From contig NC_045145.1 of assembly GCF_008831285.2 (NCBI RefSeq), positions 17,190,040 to 17,254,039 on the forward strand: DNA of 64,000 nt, in the 5' to 3' direction. This document shows, piece by piece, positions 20,009 to 32,525 of the stretch. The notes beneath the pieces were generated by a model that was not told the origin of the DNA, made no database searches, and saw nothing but the letters and a program-made list of their open reading frames with translations. The position numbers were made by a program, and so were the translations under genes. The first letter of the stretch is position 1, and every line of letters begins with the position of its first letter. This DNA comes from Nymphaea colorata (taxonomy: Eukaryota > Streptophyta > Magnoliopsida > Nymphaeales > Nymphaeaceae).

Positions 20009-23000
20009 TCACTCCCCCTTAATGCAAAGTCTGAAACACCAAGGTGAGACCGAAACATAATAAATTTTGGGTATGAAAGTGCCTTTGTAAATCCATCCGC
20101 AACTTGCTCATTGGTTGAGCAATACTTCAACACAATTTGACCTTTACCAACAATCTCACAAATGAAATGATGACGAAGTTCAATATGTTTTGTCCGTCCG
20201 TGGTAAATCGGATTTCTTGTCATTGCCATAGTTGCCTTGTTGTCACAATGAATTGGTGTCCCTTCAGTTTGACTTTGACCAAGATCTTCCAAAACTCGAC
20301 GCATCCAAATTGCCTGACAAGTAGCTGCAGATGCAGCAATATACTCCGCTTCTGAAGATGATAATGCTGTCGTACTTTGCTTCTTTGAACACCATGATAT
20401 AGCACCTGATCCAAGTGTAAAGACATAACCGCTTGTGCTCCTTCAATCATCTACAGCTCCTGCTCAATCACTATCAGTGTAACCAAGTAAGTTAAAACAA
20501 ACATCTTATTTATATCAAATTTCATATTTAGTAGTTTCACGGATGTAACGCAAAACACGTTTTGCTGCCCCCAAATGGTGTAATGACGGATTGTGCATGA
20601 ATCTGGATACCAAGCTGACAGCAAATAAAATATCTGGTCGTGTATGAGTCAAATATAACAAGCCACCAACTAGACCTCTAAACAATGTTTCATTGGCTTT
20701 AGCAGTCCCATCAGACAAAATCAACTTTTCACCTGCATTCATAGGAGTAGAGCACGACTTGCAATCTAACATTTTATACTTCTTAAGTAGGCTTAATGCA
20801 TATTTTTCTTGAGAGATAAAAATACTATTATTTGTTTGGACAACTTGAAGACCAAAAAAGAAATGCAATAAACCCAAATCTGCCATTTCAAACTCACTTA
20901 TCATACTGTCCTTGAATTCTTGAATGAGCACATCACTTGATCCCACGTAAATAATGTCATCTACATAAACACATACCACAAGCATATCAATGCCTTCATT
21001 TTTTAAGTATAATGTGGGTTCACTCTCACAACGTCGAAACCCATTTTTGTGAAGTTATGTGTCAAGCCTCTCATACCATGCTCTTGGTGCTTGCTTGAGG
21101 CCATAAAGGGCCTTCTTCAACTTATACACTTTCTTCTCATGTCCACTTATGACAAAGCCTTGTGGTTGATGTACATATACATCTTCTTCTAAAGCACCAT
21201 TCAAAAAAGCAGATTTGACATCAAATTGAAATACCTTCCATTTTAAGTGAGCTGCAAGTGCCAATACTAGCCTAATAGTCTCAAAACGAGCAACAGGAGA
21301 AAAAGTTTCAAAATAATCAATACTATATTTTTGTACATACCCTCTGACGACTAGTCTGGCCTTGTATTTTTGCACATCTCCATCAACATTATATTTCAAT
21401 TTGTAAACTCATTTCACACTTATAGGTTCCTTTCTTTGTGGTAAATCTACTAGCTTCCATGTATCATTTCTCTTAATTGTATCGATCTCTTCTTGCATTG
21501 CTTTTTCCCATTCTTCTTTACCACATGCTTCCTCATAACATGATGGTTCAATTACCATAAAAGCAAATGAACAAGAAGCATATATATCATCTAGAGATCG
21601 TACCTTTCTTGGTGGAGAAGACTCATCTGTAATTATTTCGACATCTTCTTCATGATCTGAATTGGTCTCTTTTGAATGAGTAGCACTTGACGTTGATGCA
21701 TTTGAGTGAGAAGTTGAATCAACAAATGGAATATGTTGATCTTCTATTGTTGTCCACTCCCATGATCCATTCTCATCAAAAATGATATCACGCCGAATAA
21801 TTAAAGACTTTGTTACTGGATTGTATAGTCTATAACCTTTTGAGCTATTACTATAACCCACAAAAATACATTTCTCACTCTTTTTATCCATTTTGTCTCG
21901 ACTACTAGAATCAAGCAGAGAGTAGACAATGCATCCAAAAACTTTCAAATTACTTACATCAGGTTTTTTATTCCTCCATGCTTCATATGGAGTCATATTG
22001 CAGACTGCTTTGGTTGGTGATATGTTGAGAAGATACACAGCTGTAGCTACTGCTTCAGCCCAAAACTCATTTGGAAGATGCTTCTCATTCAACATGCTAC
22101 GAGCCATCTCTACCACTGTACGGTTTTTTCTTTCAGCTACTCCATTTTGTTGAGGAGTTTTTCTTATTGTCAACTGTCTATGTATGCCATGTAATTTGCA
22201 AAAATTGTCAAAATCATTTGACAAAAATTCTCCCCCTCTATCAGTACGAAATTTTTTTATAGGTCGCCCACATTCTTTTTCTGCAAACACTTTAAATTCC
22301 TTGAATTTTTCAAAGGCTTCGGATTTTTCAACAAGAAAAAACACCCAACTCATGCGAGAAAAATCGTCAGTGAATAGTAGAAAATATCTACTATTATTCA
22401 GAGATGGAGTTCTTGTTGGTCCACAAATGTCAGCATGCACTAATTCTAAAGGAGTTTTTGCTCTCCATGCTTTCCCAACTGGAAATGGAAGACGATGTTG
22501 TTTTCCATACACACATGCTTCACAAATATCTTCATTATTGGTAAGATAAGGTAAACCAACAACTAATTTTTTCTGTCCCAATAACTTCAGTCCATTGTAG
22601 TGCAAGTGTCCATATCTTAAGTGTCATAACTTAGACACTTTATTCATGTCTGCTAAGGCATATGCATCAAAGTGTGAAAGCTCGATTGGAAACATTTTGT
22701 TCTTTGTCATGTGCACTATTATAGGTGGCATGGTAGAACATTTCTTTTTGATTTCACATACATCATCATGAAATGAAATCAAATATCCTTTTTGTGCTAA
22801 CTGTCCAACGCTTAGTAAGTTATATGCTAATCCAGGTATATAATAAACATCATGTATCAACCTTTTAGTACCACCTTTAATTGATATCTCAATTGTGCTT
22901 TTACCATCAATTTGCACCTTTTTGTTGTCTCTAAGTCGAACTTGTTGCTTCACTGATTCATCAATGTCACAAAACAAGCCTCTCTTTCCTATCATATGAT

Positions 23001-24124
23001 TACTGCATCCACTATCTAAAAACCATACATGATCAATATTTTCATTTGACTCTGTATGAGTAAAAAATAAGTTACCATCTTCTGCTTTCTCTTCCACTAC
23101 ATTAGCTTGTTGTTTTGCTTTATCCCAACAATACGCTTCAGTTTGACCATTTCTTTTGCAAAAAACACAATACCTGGCATGTTTTTGATTGTTAGTATCA
23201 CCTCCTTCTGACTTGTTTCGGACTGCCTCAAATCTTCCTCGTCCACGTCCACGATAGTTACCTCTACCTCGCCCGCGATATGCATTCTTTCGTACAGTTG
23301 CTTCCTTTCTCTCTTTGCTAAAGTCATCCAACTTGACTTGAGCTTGGAATGCTTGTTCAACACTTTTCTCAGTTGACCTGTTCATTCTTTGTTCATGGGC
23401 TAAAAGAGAACCCCAATAATTCATTAGTAAAGTATGCAGTCAAATCCTTAGACTCTTCTATAGCCGTAACCACATGATCAAATTTAGCCGGTAAGCTCCT
23501 CAATATTTTTTCTACAATTTTCTGGTTGCTAACAACCTCTCCAAAGGTTTTCATCTCATTTATAATTATGAAAGCTCTTGAAAAAAAATCTTGGACTGAT
23601 TCATTGTTTTTTCATAAACAATGTCTCAAACTCTTTACGGAGGATTTGGAGTTTCACTGTCATTACCTTCTTATCACCATGATATTCTTGCTTGAGAATA
23701 GTCCAAGCTTCATTTGAACTAGTAGCACCAGCAATTCGAGGAAAGATAGTCTCACTTACAGCTTGTTGAAGAACAAGCAAGGCTTTTGAATCCTTCTTCC
23801 GTTGCTCTCTTGATTCAACTGTCTTTTCTCCTTGTTTTGAGCTCTCTGCACTTTCTATATAACCATTTTCAACTAAATCCCAAAGATCTTGTGACAAAAA
23901 GAAGGTCTTCATTTTTATGCTCCAAAAACCATAATTATCACCACTAAATACCGGTATGAGCGATTGAAAAACATTTGAAGTGGACATGTCATTAGCCATA
24001 ATGAACAAAAATTTCTCACAGAAATTTTGTCGAACAAGTTATGTGCAGACTTTACCTTGCAGGCCTCTCTTTTGCACTTTTACCAACAATCACGACAACA
24101 CAATCGACCTGTCTCTGATACCAA

Positions 24125-24557
24125 TGTTAGCAAAATGAATGACCTGTCTGCACTTCCTCTTCTTATGCTCCTGTGAATGACACAATACAAGAACACAACA
24201 CACTAATCGAGCACTTGTTTCTACAAGTGATCACAAAGGCATGACATGTGATAAGAACACACAACACTAAAAATTTGGAGCACACTTGAAATGCTTTTTC
24301 TCACACATTTAGCCAACCCAAAGGGCCATAAGAAAAAACTGAAAAATAAATGACATTGATTCTTGGTAACTCCACTATGGTCATTATGGACATATTAAAA
24401 ACAGAAAACTGAATATATAATGACCATATTAAAAACAAAAAACTGAAATTTAAAATAGGGCACATGTCTTGGAACGATAGAACTTTTGGAGAACCCAAAA
24501 GTTAAACCGTTTACCTTCTTCATAAAGGCAGCTGCATTAATTTTGCATTAACTTTCG
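24125..24557 (-). repeat. Copia 5' LTR (right)
   Basis: 433 bp. The primer-binding site lies one base inside it. The outer edge abuts NLR2 coding sequence; the expected 5-bp target duplication is not visible. Confidence 0.93.
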
Positions 24558-27186
24558 TGATAATAATGATTGACGGAATGTGCTTTATTTTGAGCCAGTC
24601 ACTACCCTTGTCAGGTTGAACTCTTTTTACTAAGGCGGGCACCATGTCTATCGTTTCAGCTCCTTAAGAATGCCCATTGTCCCCAACCCTTCAGGGATCT
24701 CAACCAAATTGTTGCAACTGGCAATTCTCATGTATTTGAGTTGAGGAAAGGCTCCAGATTCCACATGTATGTCCGCTAAAGAATCCAAATGTTCAATGTT
24801 CAAGACTTCAAGATTAGGGAACCCATCTTTTAGGCATCCCATTGTCTTGCCATTGTATGCATTGTTGACGAGCCTCAAACTCTTGAGCGATTGCAACGTC
24901 TGTAATCCCAATAAGGGATCATCCTGTAAGCAGGAGGAATCCAGTGTTAGCTTGCTAATGTTAGCAAACGCAACTTTGGGTAGATCCTCCAATCCCCCTT
25001 GCAGGTACAAGCTGTCAAGCTCTTTTAGTTGGCAATAGGGCTAAGAGCACTCCTACTCCTGTATCCTTTTGCGACTTGCATTCCCAACCTTACGAGGCTT
25101 GTCATGGTGGGTAAACCCTTTCCCACCCAACCACCAGCCTTCACATAAGATAGCGTCTGCAGCTCCTTTAAGGCACCCTTCGCTCCAAAATCGTCAGGAA
25201 CTTCCATGGCATTAAAATTTTCGTGGCGTCTATTCCCGAAATATAAATGCCTTAGACTGGTCATGTACTTTAGATGCTTTGCCTTGAAGTACTTCAACGG
25301 GATTTTAGATGGTGATAGACTAACATTGGCAGAAGTTCTCAGATCCAATGTTTGCAGGTTGTGGAGTTGCTTGATGGATCTGGGCAGCGTTTCAATTGAT
25401 GTGTTCCTCAGGCCCAGATATCTCAATAGGACCAAATCTCCAATCTCGTTGGGCAGTTTCTTTACACCGCGAACACCTTCAAGATCTAGAACTTTAAGCA
25501 GCTTGAAATTCTCAACTAGATCATAACAGGTTGGTGCTTCACTTTTTTGGAAGGAGATGAACGAGCGAGTCAGACGCAGCAGCGTCTGTGTTCTTTGCTG
25601 AAGGCAATTATGGTGGACGGCGAGGCGGCGGCAATTTGACAGATCATGGTGTCCGTCGGCCGCCGAGTGAGTTCGAAAGAAATTCTGCTCCTCTGCTGTA
25701 GTTACCAACATTTGAAGCAGAACATCATGAACTCGGCACGATTTGATTTGCCCAAAGGAGTTCCTTTTGCAAGGTTGAATCAGGCTCCTCTCGACCGATT
25801 CAACCAAGTAGTCCATGGCAACTTCCTCCAGTCTCCTTCTCCCTTGTTTCTGTACAAAACCTTCTGCAATCCACTGTCTTAATAGTCTCCTGACTCGGAT
25901 TTCAAAGTTCCCCGGGAATGCGCAGCAATAAAGCAAACAGGATTTCAGATCAGAAGTCAAGTAGTCAAAGCTCAGGTCCAGGATGCTCGCGATCTCACCT
26001 TTGTTAAGCTCCCAGTCGAGACCGGCAACTACATGCTTCCATGTTCGAGCCGTTGGTTCTTTTTTAGACAGAATGGCTCCCAGGTTAACGAGTGCTAGCG
26101 GTAGGCCACCGCTTTTTTGCACAATCTGGGTCGCCAAACTTTTCAACTCATGGGGGCATGAGTGGGGAGGCGTGGGGAACGCGTTTTTGCGGAACAGCTC
26201 ATGACTGTCTTTTTCGTTCAGCAAGGGCAGCATGTAAGGGTCAGTCTGCAGATCAGCGTGTTTAGCAACCCCTACATCTCGTGTAGTCATCAGAACTCTG
26301 CTTACCGTGTTCCCATCGGGCAAAGCTCCTCTAACAGCATCCCATGCCTCAGGCGTCCATACATCATCGAGAACAACCAGGTACTTCATCTCCTTCAATT
26401 CTTTTTGTATACTCGCTCGCATGTCTTCCTCGTTCTGCTGCCCTATCTTGTCTCCAGGAAGGCTAAGGACGGCTGTACACAGCTCTTTCAGAACTTCTTT
26501 CGTCTTGAGCTTCGACAGATGGATCCAAGCAGCAGAGATGAAGCTGCTCTTGACACGGTTGTACACATTTCTGGCCAGAACCGTCTTGCCAAGCCCAGCT
26601 TGGCCGACCACGGAGATCACGCAGCGTCTTGTTTCCCCTTCAATTAATCGCTTCACCAACGTGTTGATTTCCTTCTCTAGTCCCACCACATCATTCTGTT
26701 CGTTTTCTTCACAAGCGTCCCTCCTCCTCCTAGCCAACAAGCTTTCTCTCGCAGGGTCTTCTCCCTTGTCGATGTTCTGGATATCCAAGTCCTCCCTACT
26801 CCTGATGGTACCGATTCTCTCCCTGATCTTGTTAATCGAGGAGCTTATCTCCAAGCGGGCCTTCATCACCTTTGGCATGTGGACATACCTCTTCGTGTTT
26901 GCCACGAAATCGCTCCTGACACATTGGCTTTCAACTTCTGCGTGGAAGGTGTCTAGGACCGAGGACGTCGTCTATTTCGCAGGCCACCTGACGCATCTCA
27001 TTCACCCAATTCTTGATCGTTTGTTTCTTCCCGCTAGGACTCTCCACATCATTGAGGAGGCACCGTATCCTTCTTAGTTCAGCTTCCACCGCCTTCACTT
27101 GGTCACGGAGTTCACAGATGGATTTAGCCTTCTCCTCCAGGAATTTAACTAGGCTCCCCAGAAGGACCTGAATAACTGGATCAGCC

Positions 27187-27223
27187 ATCTGTTGAAGGAC
27201 CTGAATAACTGGATCAGCCGTCT
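27187..27223 (-). repeat. In-frame 33-bp tandem duplication at the NLR2 start
   Basis: The first 11 codons (MADPVIQVL plus two) are repeated in tandem just upstream of the NLR2 start. The upstream copy has ACG where the lower copy has ATG. The duplication is in frame, so the ancestral start may have been upstream. CT-rich leader follows. Confidence 0.7.
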
Positions 27224-29940
27224 GTTGCTGCTCTCTCTCTCTCTCTTTCTCTCCCCGCCGTCGAGCTTCTTAGTTCCACCCACTGGACACCCGTCTCATG
27301 CATTTACTTCTTAATTTGCAATCGTCCACAGCTCGTCGAATTCTTTTTTATGGGATTGCCATCTTAATTTCTGGCTAATTTATTTGAGCATATTGAAGAG
27401 TAAATTTTTATATAATATTGGTCACGCTCTACTTTTTTGGCTTGGACAAGTTCGTCCTCATGCAAAGATACACGAGCTTGTGTGCAGAAGAAGAAATTTT
27501 TGTTTATGGGAGCAATAAATATATAAGTAACAAATTTCCCATTGTCTTTGATCTCGTGGGGTTGATCTATATAGTTAAATCCAAATCTCATCATTAAAAA
27601 AAAGTTTTAAAATGGGCTCCGTCCTGCTTGTTTATTTGACACATACCCTCTGATTACCTGCACATGTACAATTGTGCAAATGGAATATAACGATTAAAAT
27701 ACCTTCATTTAATTTAAAGAACAAAACAAAAATAAAAGGATTAAAAGGGTTATGCAGAAGTTAAAAAGTCCACACTACTTTATAAAAATTTTAAAAATGT
27801 CCAAATACCTCATCTTTTTCCATTACCTGTGTGCATGTCTCAATCTCAAGGATGTCAATATTGGAACTGGGAAATTAAACTGAACGCATCTTCATTTATT
27901 CACTGAATGTGATGTGGTGAAAGCTCGGGAAATTGTATTTTTCCTGCATGCCGGAAAATAACAAAATTAGTTTATAGGGAATGACTTGTTTAATTTCTCA
28001 CCATTAATCTTGTCCACAAGTCTGTCGCCTGCACTATATGCATGCATATATTTTACATGCATGCAAGTTTGAACAAAATAACTAGAGAGAGAGAGAGCGA
28101 TGTGGTGGTACTCCCACTTTCCAAAAGGAGGACAAACAGCCGCACAGAGGAAGAAGGCCGTGATCAACGCTGCAGCGAATGGTTGCTCTTGATGTCTTTG
28201 TCGGTGATCGGGTGTTTAAGTAGTAATGTGCTTACTTGTCTGATGGTGGCTACGAACTAGCAAAAGTTCTGGTGCCCCTACACAAGAAAGAGAGAAAGCG
28301 AAAGAAAGAGAGGGATTCGGACAAGGAACTGGAGTCAAAATGGGAATGTTGATGAATTTCGTAGTTTCATTTTATGGGTTGTGGAAGATGCTTCATGGTA
28401 AAGTAATCCCGGCGCTGTGTGGGTTATAGAGCTAGGCTAGTCCTTTTCATGTTCTTTGGTTCATATAGGTCCCCGCCTTGTGTAGAATCATGTTTTAGTC
28501 TTGATCTTCACGCAAACCACAATTTCACCTGTTTCTAAGCAGCTGCCTTCTGCTAAAATTCATGGATTCTGTCACAGAGGTTGCCCAGAAGTAGAATCTG
28601 GAATAAGTGTTGTTTTGCGATGTGCTTAATTGTTCTAATTTGTCCAAACCTTCCCCTTCTTTGAGCTTTCTATGCAGTAGTTAGGTAAAAGACTACTCAA
28701 CATGTTGGTGGCATTGCACCATGGGGATAGATATTCGAACGTCTTCTATTTTGCAACATTGAGAGTTAGGTTTCGTTGCGATTGAGATCTGACTTGGTAA
28801 TTAATGATCAGATCTCATTTATTCAAATACTTCCTGGACAGACAGATCAGATCTGTAATTAAGCCGTCGAGAAAAAAACTTTTGTTGTTACTGGCCAGAT
28901 CAGCTTGTGAACTTAACTTTGCGTCTTTTCTTATTGCAAATTGCCAGCCATTATGAGAGACTATAGACATCAAATTTCAAAACCATTTACTCACTGAATT
29001 TCTATATCACGATATCCTATTCAAGCATCGTCCGAAAGTTGGTGATATAAATTTGAAACTTAAGGCTGATGTTTATTGAATTTGATAATGCACTCGTGTT
29101 ATATATAAAGACTTCGGTTCTCGATCACCAAACCCTCCACATGCTTCTCTGAGTTTTTTCACCTACAAAAAAAATATAAAAGATCATGTGCAGCTGCACG
29201 CGAAACAGTGCCGTCATAGTTCAATAACAGGTAAACTCACCAGTTGGTGGTAGATGGGAATCCTTACCTGTTTTTTTTCCGTGAAATGGTCTTCCTGTCC
29301 TTGATTTATTGGTTACGACCTGTTTTTCGAAACTAAAACTATGGAAAAGGCTTTTACAAAAATGATACAGTGCTGATCATTTTTATGTTCAAAAACAAGA
29401 GAGTCAACTTTAAAAACTTCGATCAAGAGGTCTTTGAGAGGGCGTGGCATAATGGTTTGAGCGGGGTTTGGTAGGCAGTCATTTCCTATTTAACAATGGT
29501 TTGAGCAAGGTTTTTGGCAGGTCAGTTTTTATTTTAAATCTCTAAGACATCAACTCTTTGCGTGAGTAAGTGGGGGCAATATCTTGAAACAAAGAAAACA
29601 TATCCTGTATACCAAGAGGACTACACTCATTTAGCGGTTGGATGAAATATTGATGCTCATCATAAACATTTGAACAAATAAATTGCACTCAAAAAGAAAA
29701 AAGATTGAAACGTAAATTGTTGGACATTGAAAACCAATGGTTAAATTAGTAAAAATTTACCATTTTATATAATATAAAGATTATTAGTTTTGTTAAATAC
29801 AATGTATTTGAAGAATTTTCAGCACAAATAAAACACATCACATAATTATTTTAAATTTAATAAAAAATTAAATTAGACATAGCTAACCTTTGCATTTGGA
29901 TTCACGAAGTTTCTCATATTACCGACTAAAAAATATGGCT
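27224..29940. other. Intergenic, NLR2 upstream
   Basis: A CT-rich leader of NLR2 lies at about 27230-27260. At 29280-29400 the words ccttgatttattggtta and ctgatcatttttatgtt recur at 35490-35600. A TATA-like tatataaag is at about 29102, but no supportable gene follows it. Confidence 0.4.
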
Positions 29941-30090
29941 TGAAATCTACGCTCCTCCCCCTTTCAGAAACCGCTGTTTTCCAAAGTCGCAGGCAAGTAG
30001 TACATATATCGGCGCCATGGGGAGAAGGCCAGCAGGGAACAGGGAAGGCAGGTAGCTGGGCAGAGGAAGAAGGTGGTCGAGGCAGCAGGC

Positions 30091-30306
30091 ATGGCTACGT
30101 TAATACTTCGTGAAGCATATTCCCCGTTTGAAGCCTCTGCTGGTGGTCTCTTGCTCATTTGTTTTGCGGCGATGGTGGCACTTTTCGTGATATCCATGAT
30201 CATCTTCGCGTGCTCTGATCGTGGCAGCTCTCGAGGAAAAAGCGATGGTGGCGGTGGATGTGGTGGTGGATGTGGCGGTGGTGGATGTGGCGGTGGATGT
30301 GGCTAA
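30091..30306 (+). CDS. GRP2: small membrane-anchored Gly/Cys-rich protein
   Basis: 71 aa from the ATG at 30091. The N-terminus MATLILREAYSPFEASAGG leads into a hydrophobic segment of about 25 residues (LLLICFAAMVALFVISMIIF), a short charged link (SDRGSSRGKSD) and a tail of GGGCGGGC repeats ending at a TAA. It is the same architecture as GRP1, but with Cys instead of His in the tail. The 3' UTR (AATAAA at 30364-30369) matches that of GRP3. Compared with GRP3, an insertion of about 50 bases lies just before the start codon. Function is unknown; Cys in a Gly lattice could bind metal or crosslink, which is inference. The conserved N-terminal core across paralogues supports a real gene. Confidence 0.68.
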   Translation: MATLILREAYSPFEASAGGLLLICFAAMVALFVISMIIFACSDRGSSRGKSDGGGGCGGGCGGGGCGGGCG

Positions 30307-30363
30307 CATATATGTCCGGGTGTATGGAAAAAGTTTGATCTTGTTGCTGTCTGTTAAACTTTC

Positions 30364-30369
30364 AATAAA
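30364..30369 (+). terminator. Poly(A) signal of GRP2
   Basis: AATAAA 57 bases after the GRP2 stop. The equivalent in GRP3 is at 38539-38544 within a similar 3' UTR. Confidence 0.6.
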
Positions 30370-30479
30370 TGTTGTTTTTGCTGACATGTTTCTCTGCTTT
30401 GTTCGGGAATCGACTTTTGAAGTTTCTCGAATACATGTTTGCGTATTATGGAAATGGATGGGATGATCGCCTCGCCAAC

Positions 30480-30970
30480 CCGTAGAACGTCTCTTAGGAC
30501 CAAGTCGTCTCTAACCATCACCACTGGTCTGTGCCATGGGAATGATGAGTAACACGTACTTGTGATGATTATATGTATCATCGACTGTTGGAGTCTTTGG
30601 TTTTCTATCCATTGTTTCACTTACGAATGGTAATGTATTAATTAATATCAATACGTAATCATGTTCATTTTGGTACCTTTTAGCAAATTTATTCTTTTTC
30701 TCAACAAAATATTCAAAAAGTTATAAAAATCGAAAAAAAGGGAAAACCATTTCCTACTAATTTTCTTAACATCGCTCGAAATTATCTGTGCCCAACTTCC
30801 CCTGATCTCGTGCCACTTAACCATATAGAGGAATCGCAAAGAACCTAACTAATTAGACTTAAATTATATTGTTTCGTTGTCTTCTATGTCCGTGGTCGCC
30901 TTGCAGTGAACAACCATGAAGGTCAAGGCAAAATGCCCTACTTGCTACTTCTGATAAGAAAGATATCTAA
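30480..30970. other. Intergenic
   Basis: No gene is recognised between the GRP2 3' UTR and the next stretch of the duplicated unit. Confidence 0.35.
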
Positions 30971-32525
30971 CTACCATAGAGCCGATCGGTAACAAAATCG
31001 TTGCATTATCCAAACAAAAGATCCCATGCCGCCCTCTTTAGAATTCAATTCAAGCATTTGAGGTTGCAGGACCTAAGATCTTGGGATATTATGTCGCATC
31101 TTATTTGAAAGTTGCGGTAGCCGAATGCCCCCATAAAAAAAATTGATGTGATAATAACGCCGTCGACCTTTTTGATGCGACCTGACTGACAATTTCGGGA
31201 GGGTTGAACAAGGTTCTGGCGGGCGTGTTTGTAGGACAACTGAAAAAAAAGGTTCTCGAACGGGGAAGTTATTACCCAGCAACAACCTGCAGGTATCATA
31301 TTCTGACGAAAATTCTCATGCTGGATCATTATTTGACCACCAAGTAACAATAATAATAATTAAACCAAAAGTTCAACGTAATCATTAATTAAACCATAAA
31401 AATAATTGCAATGATATGCATTGTCATATATAAAAATCTTCAAGGCCTTCAGAAATACTTGTGCCTATGGTTGGACCGCCATCTTCATAGGCAACAAAAG
31501 CAAAATTAAAAGATTATGTTTCTTAGTTCATATACCCGACATATAATGTAGGAGTACGGTAAGGATGAAGATAAGAAAACTTAGTGCCAAAGCATATGAG
31601 TGTTCAGGCTTTTCCAAATATTATTTTTCCTAAACTTCACTCAATCAATTGAGAATAAAAAGGTAGACAGGAATCAAACAGGTAACTCAAACTGAAAAGA
31701 GCGGAAAACTCGTGTTGTGAAATCAAATTGAAATCTTTTGACAAAGCATTTTGCTGCTTAACATAAACTAAAAGAGAAACGAACAGAAGACTTTTTATAT
31801 TGAAATCATGCAAAGCAAGCATCACATTCAACAAAGCTGAAAGAAAGCCGCATTGGGACCCAAGTAAAGAAAGGAAAAACTAGAAAACTGAATAAAAATT
31901 AACCCCATTATGGACACGAATAAAGAAGGAAAAAGGAAAGGCTTTCACGGTACTTTTTCCAACGCTACGCCTAGCTGAGTTAAGCATTTTCAGCTTTATG
32001 TTTTCCAAGGCAAATATATGATTCATCAAGAATGTTGAATTAACCGTCCACCATTTTCAGCTTGTAAAAATTCTGCTTACGTATGAAAAAATTTACTGTA
32101 ATTGATCCACTTATGGGATTATCTGTATTTGGGGGAATTGGAAACATCTCTTTGGAATTTCCATTTATCGTGTATTCCAGGGTTTAAAATGATTATGCAT
32201 ACTAAATCTGCTGCTAAGTGTCCTTATGGTACTAACTATTAAAAAATAAATGGATGAATTTGAAAAATTAATCCATAGTTCTTCATTCTCTCTTGATCCA
32301 TAGTGCCATTGAATTGAACAAAGTAATCCACCCTACAGTACGATAACGACTTATGCAGTAGTAGACAACACAGAGGCAGTAGAATTCGAAGAGATAAAAA
32401 TAACGGGGTAGTTAAGAAGATGGAGATTTTCTGGTAACATGAAATGGAAGATCAAAGTGATATTCAACGAACACAAATGTGAATAATTTAATGAATGCAA
32501 GTGAGATAACTAGAAACAGAAGATT

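Larger units (their letters stand above)
19564..24557 (-). mobile_element. Copia LTR retrotransposon inserted in NLR2
   Basis: The element reads on the minus strand. Two LTRs of about 430-445 bp (19564-20008 and 24125-24557) have TG...CA ends. Next to the right LTR is a primer-binding site complementary to initiator Met-tRNA (tggtatcagag, 24113-24123). Next to the left LTR is a polypurine tract (aagggggagtga, 20009-20020). Parts in Copia order are gag with a zinc knuckle (about 22.9-24.0 kb), protease (DSGCSNHM), integrase (about 21.4-22.6 kb), reverse transcriptase (YVDDI, about 20.5-21.4 kb) and RNase H (about 20.0-20.4 kb). The frame is broken in about five places, so it is a fossil. The LTRs differ by about 2% plus one short length difference, so it is likely young. 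Confidence 0.95.
19347..27188 (-). pseudogene. NLR2: frameshifted CNL with a Copia at its 3' end
   Basis: The start is the complement of 27186-27188. It reads the CC domain to about 26960, then a 7-base near-duplication just after EIDDV shifts the frame. NB-ARC motifs follow intact: GQAGLGKT, LVVLDDVW, SRVLMTTRD, GGLPLAL, LLYCCAFP and VHDVL. LRRs run to about 25025, where one lost base shifts the frame (SPIAN stop). A further lost base near 24645 ends the frame at LKELKR. The remaining tail continues to 24558 in the shifted frame and ends at the same AC-GTAAGT donor as NLR1, but the Copia element 19564-24557 lies between AC and GTAAGT. The terminal exon (19347-19389) is on the far side. It is closest to NLR1 and NLR3. 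Three frameshifts plus the insertion make a functional receptor unlikely. Confidence 0.88.
29945..32115 (+). repeat. Segmental duplication unit A (GRP2 plus downstream flank)
   Basis: Three separated stretches here match unit B in the same order and strand: GRP2 and its 3' UTR (29960-30420 with 37950-38610), 30975-31350 with 39620-39960, and 31840-32110 with 41540-41880. The repeats are divergent, with indels, so the duplication is not recent. Confidence 0.65.

Noticed and set aside
30073-30090. Upstream GTG extension of GRP2
   Set aside because: The first ATG in this frame is at 30091 and aligns with GRP3; plants rarely start at GTG.
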